64,000 nucleotides of DNA from Nonomuraea fuscirosea (GCF_003001935.1 NZ_PVNG01000030.1:62001-126000), one strand, 5' to 3'; positions 7,583-16,608 are shown, counted from the stretch's first letter. Program-made: numbers and translations. The notes: generated by a model from the letters alone, not told the origin.

Positions 7583-8401
7583 ATGATCGTGGTCACCGGC
7601 GCGACCGGCTCCATCGGGCGCGCGCTCCTCACGGGGCTGAGCGGCCACGAGGTGCTGTCGGCCGTCCGCCGCCCCGCCGACGACCTCGGCAGTCCGTACG
7701 CGCTCGCCGACCTCGACGACCCCGCGACTATCGGCGCGCTGCTCTCGCCCGGCGACCGGCTCTTCCTCAACAGCTCCCTCTGGCCCGGCGTCGTGGACGC
7801 CCACCGCGCCGTCATCGACCTGGCCGCCGAAGCGGGCGTCGCGCAGATCGTCACGGTGTCGGTACGGGACGCCGCCCCCGGCGGCAGGCTCGGCCTGGGC
7901 ATGCACGGCCTGATCGACGCCCACCTCAGGCAGTCCGGGGTGCCGTGGGCCGTCCTCCAGCCGAGCGGCTTCATGCAGAACCTGCCGGGGGACTTCGCCG
8001 GCGGCACCATGTACGGCGCGTACGGTCCCGGCCGGATCAGCTACGTCGACGCCCGCGACATCGCCGATGTGGCCGCCGCCCTGCTGACCTCGCCCGTCGG
8101 CCCCGGCCGCGCGTACGTGCTGACCGGCCCCGAGGCCCTGTCGCACGCCGAGATCGCCGCCGAGGTCGGCAAGGCTCTGGGCCGTACGGCACGGTACGTG
8201 GACCTGTCCGTCCCTGAACTGGCCGCCCGCCTGGAGCGCCAGGGCCTGCCGCAGCCGCTCGCGCTCGACCTGGCCGAGTTGCAGGCGCAGACCGGCGACG
8301 GCAGCTGGGCGCCGGTCACGACGACGGTCCGGGACGTGACCGGCCGAGCCCCGCGCACCCTGGCCGACTTCCTCGCCGACCATGCCGCCGCCTTCTCCTG
8401 A
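7583..8401 (+). CDS. NAD(P)-binding oxidoreductase, NmrA/SDR-like
   Basis: 272-aa cytoplasmic protein of the atypical short-chain dehydrogenase group (NmrA / quinone-oxidoreductase-like QorB). The dinucleotide motif is at the very N-terminus, VTGATGSIGRALL (residues 4-16); later features are the conserved GLGMHGLIDAHLRQSG, WAVLQPSGFMQNLPGDF and YVDARDIADVAAALL. Start ATG 7583 is set by GGAGG 8 nt upstream; the frame is open 18 codons further but lacks a site there. Divergent from the TetR gene and probably repressed by it. Likely reduces a quinone or other xenobiotic, or senses NAD(P)H; the choice is not possible from sequence. The 3' end is followed by a 28-bp tandem repeat that contains the stop codon. 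Confidence 0.82.
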   Translation: MIVVTGATGSIGRALLTGLSGHEVLSAVRRPADDLGSPYALADLDDPATIGALLSPGDRLFLNSSLWPGVVDAHRAVIDLAAEAGVAQIVTVSVRDAAPGGRLGLGMHGLIDAHLRQSGVPWAVLQPSGFMQNLPGDFAGGTMYGAYGPGRISYVDARDIADVAAALLTSPVGPGRAYVLTGPEALSHAEIAAEVGKALGRTARYVDLSVPELAARLERQGLPQPLALDLAELQAQTGDGSWAPVTTTVRDVTGRAPRTLADFLADHAAAFS

Positions 8402-8470
8402 GCTCCCGTACGAGCTGGGCTTTTCCTGAACCCGCGCACGAGCTGGGCTTCTCTGGACCCCGCCTACGAG
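8390..8470. repeat. 28-bp repeat, three units, beginning over the stop codon of the NmrA-type gene
   Basis: The gene end GCCTTCTCCTGA recurs as GCTTTTCCTGA and GCTTCTCTGGA at 28-bp steps, with ACGAGCTGGGCTT between units. The unit therefore carries the stop codon; the second unit would still supply a TGA, the third has lost it. Confidence 0.75.
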
Positions 8471-8492
8471 GACGGCGACCATCGGTTCTCAC

Positions 8493-8590
8493 CCGGTTGC
8501 ACGTTTGCCCAGGCGCACGGGCAGGCGAGTCACCGTACGCGTTGCGCCGGGCCCCTTCGTACATCTTCCCACCGACGCGGCGCGCCAAGG
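8493..8590 (-). repeat. Interspersed ~95-bp repeat, copy E
   Basis: Reverse complement reads CCTTGGCGCGCCGCGTCGGT, then ACGAAGGGGCCCGGCGCAA, ACGCGTACGGTGACT and a tail GCCTGGGCAAACGTGCA, aligning with copy D over its full length without large gaps. It lies 2.8 kb from the other four copies, just beyond the 3' end of the acVLRF1 gene, so the element is dispersed and not only tandem. Confidence 0.8.
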
Positions 8591-8620
8591 GTGGAAGGGG
8601 TGGGTGCGCTGAGGAGACCG

Positions 8621-9277
8621 TCACGCGGGGTCGACGACGCGGATGCGTACCGCACGGAACAAAGCGGGTGTATCGCGCAGGACGGTCAACCGGGGATCGG
8701 GCACCACCAGGAACGGCTCCCGCTCCAGCGCCAGCAGCGGCGCAAGCCGCCGGTCCGGCCTCAAGGCATCCACCGCCCTGCGGTCGCCGCCGAACATCAC
8801 CCCGTCCAGCAGCTCCAGGTGCGGGGTCAGCACCCGGACCGCCGTCTCCACCGCGTCGTCGTACGCCTGGGCCGCCTGGTTGCGCCGCCGCCTGGCGAAG
8901 CGCTGCTGCGACCACCCGCCCGCCGCCGTACGTCCCTGCACCAGCCGCGAGCCGACCTTGGAGGCCACCAGCGCGCCGCCCTGGAAGACGCCCGCCGCGT
9001 AGCCGCCGAGCCGCACCAGGAACACCCCGACCCGCCGCTCGGCGCGAGCGTGCGTGACGAGGCGGGTGACGTGCGGCGGGCCGGGCGGCGTCATGGGCGG
9101 GAAGGGCACCTGCAGCTCGGCCACCGCGCCGTCGGCGGCCACCAACCGCACCGCCCGTTCGTCACCGGTCGCGGAGAAGGGCCCGTGCCGCCCGGCGAAC
9201 CCGTCGATCCACGGATGCAGACGCTCCGGCGGCACTGTCACCCACCGACCGCCACCCCTCGCCGGACGCGCGCTCAT
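8621..9277 (-). CDS. acVLRF1-type peptidyl-tRNA hydrolase (ribosome rescue)
   Basis: 218-aa actinobacterial Vms1-like release factor. The diagnostic block is at residues 118-131 (AAGGWSQQRFARRR), a GxxQ-type catalytic loop equivalent to the GGQ-like loop of release factors, followed by NQAAQAYDDAVE. The core beta-alpha fold of the eRF1 domain-2 type surrounds it (VGVFLVRLGGYAAGVF). Family members hydrolyse peptidyl-tRNA on stalled large subunits. Single gene, between a repeat copy at its 3' end and a repetitive 437-bp gap upstream. ATG 9277 lacks a strong ribosome-binding site. Identification rests on the motif, which is characteristic. Confidence 0.85.
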   Translation of the reverse strand: MSARPARGGGRWVTVPPERLHPWIDGFAGRHGPFSATGDERAVRLVAADGAVAELQVPFPPMTPPGPPHVTRLVTHARAERRVGVFLVRLGGYAAGVFQGGALVASKVGSRLVQGRTAAGGWSQQRFARRRRNQAAQAYDDAVETAVRVLTPHLELLDGVMFGGDRRAVDALRPDRRLAPLLALEREPFLVVPDPRLTVLRDTPALFRAVRIRVVDPA

Positions 9278-9448
9278 CCCCGAACCTTAGCCAACGCCTT
9301 CACGCACTAGTCGACGAGCGTCTCTCACACGCGCTCGCAAGAGACGCCCACGGCACGCTCCCGTGACCTAACCCGTGACGGCCCTCATCGCACGCCCCCG
9401 CGCCTTGGAGCTCGTGACCGGCGCTCGTCACACGCACCCGCGCCACAA

Positions 9449-9643
9449 GACCGTGACGGACACCGTCGCACTCACCCGCACAAAGAGACCTGACACGCGT
9501 CGCACGCACCATGGACCGTGACGGACACCGTCGCGCTTACCCGCGCAAGGAGACCCGACGGGCGTCGCACGCGCCACGGACCATGACGGACGCTCGTACG
9601 CACGCGCCCGCGCGAGACGCCGTGCCCGGCGACCGCCGACCAT
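9449..9643. repeat. 65-bp tandem repeat, about three units
   Basis: Units start at 9449, 9514 and 9579. The first two agree at most positions over their full length (GACCGTGACGGACACCGTCG ... GCGTCGCACGC); the third is degraded after about 40 bp. Overall it is GTGACGG- and CGCGC-rich with no open frame worth calling. Confidence 0.8.
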
Positions 9644-9686
9644 CACCCGTCCCGGGGCCGGTGGCAGGCCGCCGTAGCGGGAACCC

Positions 9687-9704
9687 TAACCGAAATGTCG
9701 GTTA
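9687..9704. promoter_or_regulatory. Inverted repeat upstream of the EAL-CBS gene
   Basis: TAACCGA-AATG-TCGGTTA, 7-bp arms with a 4-nt spacer, ending 10 bp before the GTG start. As the gene has no obvious ribosome-binding site, the repeat sits where the core promoter of a leaderless transcript would be and is a candidate repressor site. Confidence 0.45.
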
Positions 9705-9714
9705 ATTCTGTTTC

Positions 9715-10782
9715 GTGAGCCTTCTGGTACGCGAGCGACGGGAGCACCATCTGTACGTGTCCTCCCTGCTCACCAGTCCCCTGGTGGACCTCGATACCGG
9801 TGCCGTCATCGCGCACCCCGCCACCGTGGACCCCACCGGCTCGCTCAGGGCGGCGCCCCTGCCCATGATCATCGAGCTGCCGGTACGCACGGTGCTGCCG
9901 GGCGCCGGCACGCTGGCTCCCCTGCACGAGGCGCTGAGAAGGGCGGGCCGGCATCCGCGCGAGGCCATCCTCCTGCTCACCGGAACGTGCCAGGAGCAGG
10001 ACAGGCCGCTGCTCAAGGTGGGTCTCGACGGCCTTCGTACGATCGGCTACCTGCTCGGCCTCGCCGGCGTGGGCTCAGCGGGCCCGGCGCTCGACCTGGT
10101 CGCGGAGACGGCCCCGTACGTGCTGGCCCTCGATCCCGACGTGGTGGCGCGCGTCCCGGCGGATCACCGGGCGACCGCGGTGGTGCGGGCGGTGGCGTCG
10201 CTGGCGCGCGACGTCGGCGCGCACGTGCTGGCGCCGGACGTGCGGCGCGAGGCACAGGTGGCGGTGCTCCGCGGCCTGGGCGTACGGCTCGCGCACGGCC
10301 CCCTGCTCGCGCCAGGCCCAGACGGCAAGGTACGCGTGCCGCTACCGGTCGCGGACGAGTCGCCCGCCACCGTCATGCTCGGCCCTCGCGTGCAGGAGAT
10401 GCTGCTGCCGGCCGTGACCCTGCCCGCTGAGGCGAAGGCGGAGGAGGCGGTGGCGGCCTTCGGGCACGAGCCGACGATCACCAGCGTCATCCTGGTGGAC
10501 GAGTTCCAGCGGCCCAAGGGCAGTCTGGACCGCAGCCGGTTCCTGCTGTCGTTCGCGGCCCGGTACGGCCACGCCCTGCACGGCTCGAAGCCCGCTCAGC
10601 GCCTGGCCGACCCGCCGCGTACGGTCCCGCGCACCACCCCGGCGATAGCGGCCATGCAGGCGGCCGGCCGGGACGCGGCCCGCGTCTACGACGACCTGGT
10701 GGTCACCGACGAGCTGAACCGCTGCCTCGGCATCGTCCGCGTCTCGGACCTGATCAGACAGGTGAGCGCGATCCGCGCCTGA
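9715..10782 (+). CDS. Degenerate EAL-domain protein with C-terminal CBS domains
   Basis: 355-aa cytoplasmic protein. Residues about 15-235 follow the EAL fold: LTSPLVDLDTGAVIAHPA aligns with the QPIVDLxTGxxxGxEAL opening, and the later block GLRTIGYLLGLAGVGSAGPA resembles the family's second half. The catalytic EAL triplet is replaced by HPA, and the acidic metal ligands are not evident, so phosphodiesterase activity is unlikely. Residues about 240-350 are CBS-like (SVILVDEFQRPKGSLDRSR, LVVTDELNRCLGIVRVSDL), which usually bind adenosyl ligands. A sensor of c-di-GMP, c-di-AMP or adenylates is the reasonable inference. GTG 9715 is chosen as the first start after the inverted repeat; the transcript is probably leaderless. 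Confidence 0.72.
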   Translation: MSLLVRERREHHLYVSSLLTSPLVDLDTGAVIAHPATVDPTGSLRAAPLPMIIELPVRTVLPGAGTLAPLHEALRRAGRHPREAILLLTGTCQEQDRPLLKVGLDGLRTIGYLLGLAGVGSAGPALDLVAETAPYVLALDPDVVARVPADHRATAVVRAVASLARDVGAHVLAPDVRREAQVAVLRGLGVRLAHGPLLAPGPDGKVRVPLPVADESPATVMLGPRVQEMLLPAVTLPAEAKAEEAVAAFGHEPTITSVILVDEFQRPKGSLDRSRFLLSFAARYGHALHGSKPAQRLADPPRTVPRTTPAIAAMQAAGRDAARVYDDLVVTDELNRCLGIVRVSDLIRQVSAIRA

Positions 10783-10828
10783 CGATCTCCACCACTCCCG
10801 TGCCGTGCGACCGCGATCCGCGGCTGAC
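10764..10828. repeat. Duplicated 3' end of the EAL-CBS gene
   Basis: GAGCGCGATCCGCGCCTGAC (10764-10783, containing the stop codon) recurs as GACCGCGATCCGCGGCTGAC at 10809-10828, 18 of 20 bases equal, offset 45 bp. Confidence 0.7.
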
Positions 10829-10859
10829 AAGGGCGGGGCGGCCGGGATAGGAAGTAATC

Positions 10860-12146
10860 ATGCTGAACAGACGGACCCTGCTCGGCGCCGGAGTGTTGTC
10901 CGGGGTCGCGGCGTGCACGGCGGACTCCCCCAAGCCGAGACCGGCCGCCACGGCCTTCGACCCGGCCGACTGGGCGTCCGTCAGAGCCCAGTTCGCCCTC
11001 GACCCGGCCGCCGCGCACTTCGCCGCGTTCGTGCTGGCGCCCGCCCCGGCGCCGGTCCGGCAGGCGATCGCGACGCACCGCGACGCCCTGGACGCCGACC
11101 CCGAGTACACCCCGCCCGGCGGCGAGTTCCCCGACACGACGGTACGCGAGGCCGCCGCCCGCTACCTGGGCGCCGAACCGGGCGGGATCGCGCTGACCGA
11201 CAGCACCACGATGGGCCTCGGCCTGCTCTACTCCGGTCTCGGCCTGCGCCCCGGCCAGGACGTGCTGACCACCGAGCACGACTTCCTGGCCACCCACGAG
11301 GGCCTGCGCCTGATGGCCGCGCGCACGGGCGCGAAGATCCGCAAGGTCGAACTGTACGAGGACCCGGCCCGTGCCTCGGCCGACCGCATGGTGTCGGCGA
11401 TCAAGGAAGGGCTGGGCCCGCGCACCCGTGTGGTGGCGATCACCTGGGTGCATTCGAGCACGGGCGTGCGCGTGCCGGTGCGGGCCGTCGCCGACATGCT
11501 GGCCGAGGTGAACCGGGGCCGCGACGAGCACGACCGGGTGCTGCTGTGCGTGGACGGGGTGCATGGGTTCGGCGCCATGGCCGACGGCGTGGCGGATCTG
11601 GGCTGTGACTTCCTGGCCAGCGGTACGCACAAGTGGCTGTTCGGGCCGCGCGGCACGGGCATCGTGTGGGGCCGCGACTGGGAGCCGGTGGCCCCGATCG
11701 TGCCCAGCTTCAGCGCGGCGGCGTTCAACGCCTGGCAACTGGGCGGCGAGCCGACGGCCAGCACGGCGGATCTGGTCACGCCCGGCGGCTACAAGGCGTT
11801 CGAGCACCGGTGGGCGATGCCGCAGGCGTTCGCGTTCATGATGGGGATCGGCAAGGACCGCGTCCAGCAGCGCACCCAGGAGCTGGCCACCAGGCTGAAG
11901 GCCGGGCTGGCCGGGATCTCCCACGTCACGCTGGCCACGCCGCAGGCGCCGGAGCTGTCGGCGGGGCTGGTCTGCTGCGCGATCACCGGCATGCAGCCGC
12001 TCCAGGCGGTGGAACGGCTGCGCGCGAAGAAGGTGCTCACCAGCGTGACCCCGTACAGCCACTCGCTGCTGCGTTTCGGCACGAGCATCGTGACGACGCC
12101 CGAGCAGGTCGATCTGGCGATCAAGGCGGTGGAGGAGCTGGTATGA
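10860..12146 (+). CDS. Aminotransferase class V-fold PLP enzyme, predicted exported lipoprotein
   Basis: 428-aa fold-type I PLP enzyme of the class V group (isopenicillin N epimerase/cysteine desulfurase-like). Active-site landmarks: ITWVHSSTG at 194-202, cofactor-contacting VDGVHG at 231-236 with Asp232, and Schiff-base Lys258 in SGTHKWLFGPRGTG. The N-terminus, NRRTLLGAGVLSGVAACT, has the twin arginine pair (R4, R5), a hydrophobic core and a lipobox ending at Cys19, so it is predicted to be exported folded by Tat, with PLP bound, and lipid-anchored. ATG 10860 follows AGGAAG. It overlaps the next gene (ATGA), an EEP-type hydrolase. Reaction unknown: racemase/epimerase, lyase or desulfurase are all possible. 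Confidence 0.85.
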   Translation: MLNRRTLLGAGVLSGVAACTADSPKPRPAATAFDPADWASVRAQFALDPAAAHFAAFVLAPAPAPVRQAIATHRDALDADPEYTPPGGEFPDTTVREAAARYLGAEPGGIALTDSTTMGLGLLYSGLGLRPGQDVLTTEHDFLATHEGLRLMAARTGAKIRKVELYEDPARASADRMVSAIKEGLGPRTRVVAITWVHSSTGVRVPVRAVADMLAEVNRGRDEHDRVLLCVDGVHGFGAMADGVADLGCDFLASGTHKWLFGPRGTGIVWGRDWEPVAPIVPSFSAAAFNAWQLGGEPTASTADLVTPGGYKAFEHRWAMPQAFAFMMGIGKDRVQQRTQELATRLKAGLAGISHVTLATPQAPELSAGLVCCAITGMQPLQAVERLRAKKVLTSVTPYSHSLLRFGTSIVTTPEQVDLAIKAVEELV

Positions 12147-12898
12147 ACGAGGCCGAGCCGTACGGGCCGCTGATCGGCACCCACGTCCGGGTGCTGACCT
12201 GGAACGTGTGGGGCAAGTCCGGCCCGTACGCGCGCCGGGCGAAGGTGATCGAGAAGGTGGTGCGCGAACACGACCCCGACGTGGTCACGCTGCAGGAGTG
12301 GGCAGGCCAGACACTCGGCTACGAACACGTGACCGCGGAGGGGGCCGCGTGTGCGGTGTTGTCGCGCTGGCCGATCACGCGGCGGGAGGAGGGCCGCCTG
12401 CCGGGCGGTGACCTCCCCGGCAGCGCGCTGTTCTGCGAGCTGGCCGGCCCGCGCGGCCCGTTACAGGTCTTCAGCGTCATCATCGGCGCGTACCGGCTGG
12501 ACGAGTCGGGGGCGCGGCAGGAGCAGGTACGGGCGCTGACCGCGTTCGTCGGCGAGGTCGCCTCACGCCGGCGTCCCGCGCTGGTCTGCGGCGACTTCAA
12601 CGCCGGGCCCGACAGCGACGAGATCAGGATGCTGACCGGCCGCACCGTGCCGCCGACCCCCGGCGTGGTCTTCTACGACGCGTGGGAGGTGGCCGGCGAC
12701 GGCGGCCCGGGTCACACCTGGTCCGACGCCAACCCATGGGCGCGGCCCGGCCTGTATCCGCCACGCCGCTTCGACTACGTCCTCAGCGCCTGGCCGCGAG
12801 CCGGCGGCGCGGGACATCCGGTGCGCTGCGAGGTCGTGGGCAACGGCCCGTACCCGGGCTCCGACCACTACGCCGTCCTGGCCGAACTCCGCTACTGA
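12143..12898 (+). CDS. Endonuclease/exonuclease/phosphatase family protein
   Basis: 251-aa member of the EEP (DNase I-like) superfamily. The metal and catalytic blocks are intact: TWNVW near residue 17, LQEW (the Glu ligand) near 50, CGDFNAGPDS near 153, and the terminal GSDHYAVLAEL with the catalytic Asp-His. Such proteins cleave phosphodiesters of nucleic acids or phosphate from lipids and sugars; no membrane anchor or signal is visible here. ATG 12143 overlaps the stop of the PLP gene by four bases, so the two are translationally coupled; that is the only clue to function. A 60-bp piece of its 3' end is duplicated just after the stop. Confidence 0.82.
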   Translation: MNEAEPYGPLIGTHVRVLTWNVWGKSGPYARRAKVIEKVVREHDPDVVTLQEWAGQTLGYEHVTAEGAACAVLSRWPITRREEGRLPGGDLPGSALFCELAGPRGPLQVFSVIIGAYRLDESGARQEQVRALTAFVGEVASRRRPALVCGDFNAGPDSDEIRMLTGRTVPPTPGVVFYDAWEVAGDGGPGHTWSDANPWARPGLYPPRRFDYVLSAWPRAGGAGHPVRCEVVGNGPYPGSDHYAVLAELRY

Positions 12899-12973
12899 CC
12901 AGACGCGCAACCACCGCATCCGCTGCGCTGCGAGGTCGTGGACGACGGCCCGGACCCGAGCACACAGCCACTC
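12812..12973. repeat. Duplicated 3' end of the EEP gene
   Basis: About 60 bp of the gene's end (12812-12870, with TGCGCTGCGAGGTCGTGG) recurs at 12914-12973 as a decayed copy (TGCGCTGCGAGGTCGTGG, then GACGACGGCCCGGACCCGAG against GCAACGGCCCGTACCCGGGC). The copy is non-coding and lies in the gap before the response regulator gene. Confidence 0.75.
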
Positions 12974-13050
12974 CACCCATGCACATCGCCCACCAACCCC
13001 ACCGACCCCCACCCCTCATCGGCCGCGCAGCCGCCATTCGGTCGCGGAGG

Positions 13051-13656
13051 TCAGAGCCAGCCCTGGGTTCTGGCTCGTTGGACGGCCTCGATGCGGTTGC
13101 GGGCCCGGGTCTTCTGGATCGCCGCGGACAGGTAGTTGCGGACCGTGCCCTCCGACAGGTGCAGCCGGGCCGCGATGTCGACGATCGTCGAGCCGTCGGC
13201 CGCCGCGGCCAGCACGTCGCGCTCGCGCGGCGACAGCGGGTTGGGCCCGGCGCTGAGTGCGGCCGCGGCCAGTCCGGGATCGATCACCCGCTCCCCCGCG
13301 TGCACCCGCCGGATGGCCGCCGCCAGCTCCCTGGCCGGACTGTCCTTGACCAGGAACGCCACCGCCCCGGCCTCCATGGCGGTGCGCAGGTAGCCGGGCC
13401 GTCCGAAGGTGGTCAGGATCATCACCCGGCACGCCGGCACCCGTTCGGTGATCTTCGCGCAGGCGGTGAGCCCGTCGGCGCCGGGCATCTCGATGTCGAG
13501 CAGCGCGACGTCGGGCCGCACCTTGACCGCGACGGCCAGCGCCTCGTCACCGTCCGCGGCCTCGCCGGCGACCTCGATGTCGGGCTCCAGACCCAGGAGC
13601 GAGGCCAGCGCACCACGGATCATGCCCTGATCCTCGGCCAGCAGCACCCGGATCAT
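13051..13656 (-). CDS. Response regulator, NarL/FixJ family
   Basis: 201-aa DNA-binding regulator. Receiver domain 1-120 with acidic pocket E8/D9, phosphoacceptor Asp54 in ALLDIEMPG, and Lys in FLVKDSP; LuxR-type helix-turn-helix at about 137-190 (LSPRERDVLAAAADG, IAARLHLSEGTVRNYLS). Start ATG 13656 gives the standard MIRVLLAEDQ opening; upstream codons in frame are judged non-coding. It follows the histidine kinase gene by 37 bp and is the last gene of an exporter-kinase-regulator operon. The inverted repeat TGACA-TT-TGTCA in the operon promoter (16609-16620) is a candidate binding site. Confidence 0.93.
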   Translation of the reverse strand: MIRVLLAEDQGMIRGALASLLGLEPDIEVAGEAADGDEALAVAVKVRPDVALLDIEMPGADGLTACAKITERVPACRVMILTTFGRPGYLRTAMEAGAVAFLVKDSPARELAAAIRRVHAGERVIDPGLAAAALSAGPNPLSPRERDVLAAAADGSTIVDIAARLHLSEGTVRNYLSAAIQKTRARNRIEAVQRARTQGWL

Positions 13657-13693
13657 GCGCCCGCCTTCGTCACGGCCGGAATCCGTACCCACG

Positions 13694-14920
13694 TCACGCG
13701 TCCGCCCCGGCCGGGATCCGTACGCGGAGCGCGTGGCCACCGGCCGGCTCGGGGCCGGCCATGACCGTGCCCCCCGCGCTCGTCACCCGCTCGGACAGCC
13801 CGCTCAGGCCGCTCCCCGGCGTGTAGGGGCCGGTGCCGTCCTTCCCGTCGTCCACGATCTCCAGCATGGCGTGCGTGCCCCCGTACGTCAGCCTGATCTC
13901 GCACCGGGTGGCCCGCGCGTGCCGTACGACGTTGGTGGTGCCCTCGCGCACGATCCAGCCGAGCAGCCCGTCGAGCGGTTCGGCGGGCGGTTCGGCGGGC
14001 GGTTCGGCGGGCGGTTCGGCGGGCGGTTCGGCCGGCGTGCCCACGCCCAGGCTCGTGTCCCGGGTTTCGGTGCCGGGCAGCCGGCCCGTGGTGCGGACCT
14101 CCGCGCGTACGCCGGCCGCCGCCAGCACGGTCCTCGCGTTGTCGAGCTCTTCGGCCAGGCTGCGCTGCCGGTAGCCGGTGACCGCCTCGCGCACCTCGAC
14201 CAGCGCCTTCCTGGCGACCGACTCGATGTCCCCGATCTCCTGGAGCACCCGCGGCGACCGTTCGGCCAGCCGCCCGGCCAGCTCGCTCTTGAGCACGATC
14301 AGCGACAGGCTGTGCCCGAGCAGGTCGTGCAGGTCGCGGGCGATGCGCAGCCGCTCCTCGGCGGCGGCCAGCCGGGCCACCTCGTCCTGGGCGCGATGCA
14401 GCTCGACGGTCAGCGTTCTGGTGTTGCGGACGCTGATGAACAGCACGCCGAGGGTCACTACCTGCATGCCGAGGACGATGACGGTCTCGGGCGTGCTGCC
14501 GGTGATGAACCCCGCGGCCAGGATCGTCAGCAGGCTCAGCGCCATGCCCCCGAGCGCCCACAGGGCCGGCAGCGCGAACCCGTACAGCACGACGCTGTAG
14601 ACCGGCAGGCTCATCCAGGAGCCGGCGAAGACGAGCGCGCCGGTCATCCCGAGCACGGTGGTGAGCGCGAGCAGCGGATAGGTCCAGCGGCTGCGCTCCA
14701 GGAAGCTCCTGGAGCTGAGCACCGTGCCCAGGAACGACGCGACGAACGCGACGAGCAGCAACCCCGCCCAGACGGCCCGCGCTCCGGTGAGCGCGCCGGT
14801 GACGATCTCCGCGATCGGGAAGACCAGGTAGACCATCCCGGCGGACGTGCCCAGCAGCCGCCTCCCGCGCGAGGCGCCCCCGTCGGCCCGCCCGAAGGTG
14901 ATCCTGTCGGCGAAGCTCAC
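13694..14920 (-). CDS. Sensor histidine kinase (NarL-partner, HisKA_3 type)
   Basis: 408-aa membrane kinase. Five to six membrane segments occupy residues 25-165, with almost no extracellular loop, as in intramembrane-sensing kinases. The phosphorylated His198 is in RIARDLHDLLGHSLSLI, typical of HisKA_3; the C-terminal HATPase domain carries REGTTNVVRHA and DDGKDGTGPYTPGSGLSGL. An insertion of PAEP repeats (EPPAEPPAEPPAEPP, residues about 293-312) separates the dimerization and ATP-binding domains and arises from a 12-bp tandem DNA repeat at 13978-14032. GTG 14920 overlaps the permease stop (GTGA). It most likely senses the substrate or activity of the adjoining ABC exporter. Confidence 0.92.
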   Translation of the reverse strand: MSFADRITFGRADGGASRGRRLLGTSAGMVYLVFPIAEIVTGALTGARAVWAGLLLVAFVASFLGTVLSSRSFLERSRWTYPLLALTTVLGMTGALVFAGSWMSLPVYSVVLYGFALPALWALGGMALSLLTILAAGFITGSTPETVIVLGMQVVTLGVLFISVRNTRTLTVELHRAQDEVARLAAAEERLRIARDLHDLLGHSLSLIVLKSELAGRLAERSPRVLQEIGDIESVARKALVEVREAVTGYRQRSLAEELDNARTVLAAAGVRAEVRTTGRLPGTETRDTSLGVGTPAEPPAEPPAEPPAEPPAEPLDGLLGWIVREGTTNVVRHARATRCEIRLTYGGTHAMLEIVDDGKDGTGPYTPGSGLSGLSERVTSAGGTVMAGPEPAGGHALRVRIPAGADA

Positions 14921-15647
14921 CCTCGTACGGTAGCGCGCCGGTAGAGGTAGGCCGCCGCCCCGCCCAGGACGACCGCCCACCCGGCCACGACCAGCACGTC
15001 CATCGCGTCCACCCCGTGCCCGCCGGCCAGGCTCCACCCGAGGCTCGCGTAGTGGAAGGAGGGCGTGAGCTCGGCGACGGTCTTCATCGTGGCGCCGAAG
15101 ATCTCCGGCGGGAACCACAGCCCTCCGGCGATGGCCAGGGCGAACATGCACACCATCGAGGCCGGCTGGGCCGCGTCGGCGGACAGCGCCGAGCCGAGGG
15201 CGAGCCCCAGCGCGATGAACGGCACGGTGCCCAGCCACATGGCCGGCAGCAGCGCCACCCACCGGCCGGGCGGCAGCGACACGCCCTGCTGCACCACCGC
15301 CGCCACGCTCACCAGCAGCAGCGAGGGCAGGACGAGCGCCAGCGCGGTGCTGATCTTGGCCACGATGACGGCCCAGGACGGCAGCGGGGTGATCTGGAGC
15401 TGGCGCAGCCAGCCGGACTGCCGCTCGGTGGCCAGCGGCACGGCCGAGCTCATCATGGACGAGGCCAGCGCGCCGTAGGCGGCCATCGACACCATGAGGA
15501 TCACGTTGTAGCCGAGCCCGGAGCCGGCGGTCTCGTCGCCGTAGATGTTGGCGTTGATCAGGTACAGCGCGACGGGGAAGGCGACCACGAAGACGAGGTA
15601 GCGCCGGTTGCGCAGCATGCGCACGATGTCGGCCCTGGCGAAGTGGA

Positions 15648-15651
<4 letters not shown>
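14917..15651 (-). CDS. ABC-2 type transporter permease
   Basis: 244-aa membrane subunit of an ABC-2 exporter, with six predicted segments (starts around 18, 50, 98, 130, 165 and 215). Typical features are the N-terminal LRNRRYLVFVVAFPVALYL and a cytoplasmic loop before segment three (RQSGWLRQLQITPLPSWAVI) that contacts the ATPase. Overlaps the ATPase gene by ATGA and the kinase gene by GTGA, so transporter and sensor are made together. Exporters of this layout in actinomycetes often give resistance to membrane-active compounds; the substrate is unknown. Confidence 0.88.
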
Positions 15652-16547
<896 letters not shown>

Positions 16548-16608
16548 ACCTCGAACGCTATGGCGGGGCGGGCGGCCGGCATCAGTGCGATCCCTCCGCC
16601 GTTGACCA

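Larger units (their letters stand above)
9278..9714. other. 437-bp non-coding gap dominated by 65-bp tandem repeat
   Basis: No gene is seen. From 9449 there are three successive units beginning GACCGTGACGGACACCGTCG at 9449 and 9514 and GACCATGACGGACGCTCGTA at 9579, a 65-bp period with increasing decay; an older, weaker unit may lie from about 9384. The remaining part holds the promoter region of the EAL-CBS gene, including the inverted repeat at 9687-9704. Confidence 0.8.

Noticed and set aside
8493..8590. Copy E as a transposon end
   Set aside because: No terminal inverted repeats, no target-site duplication and no transposase nearby.
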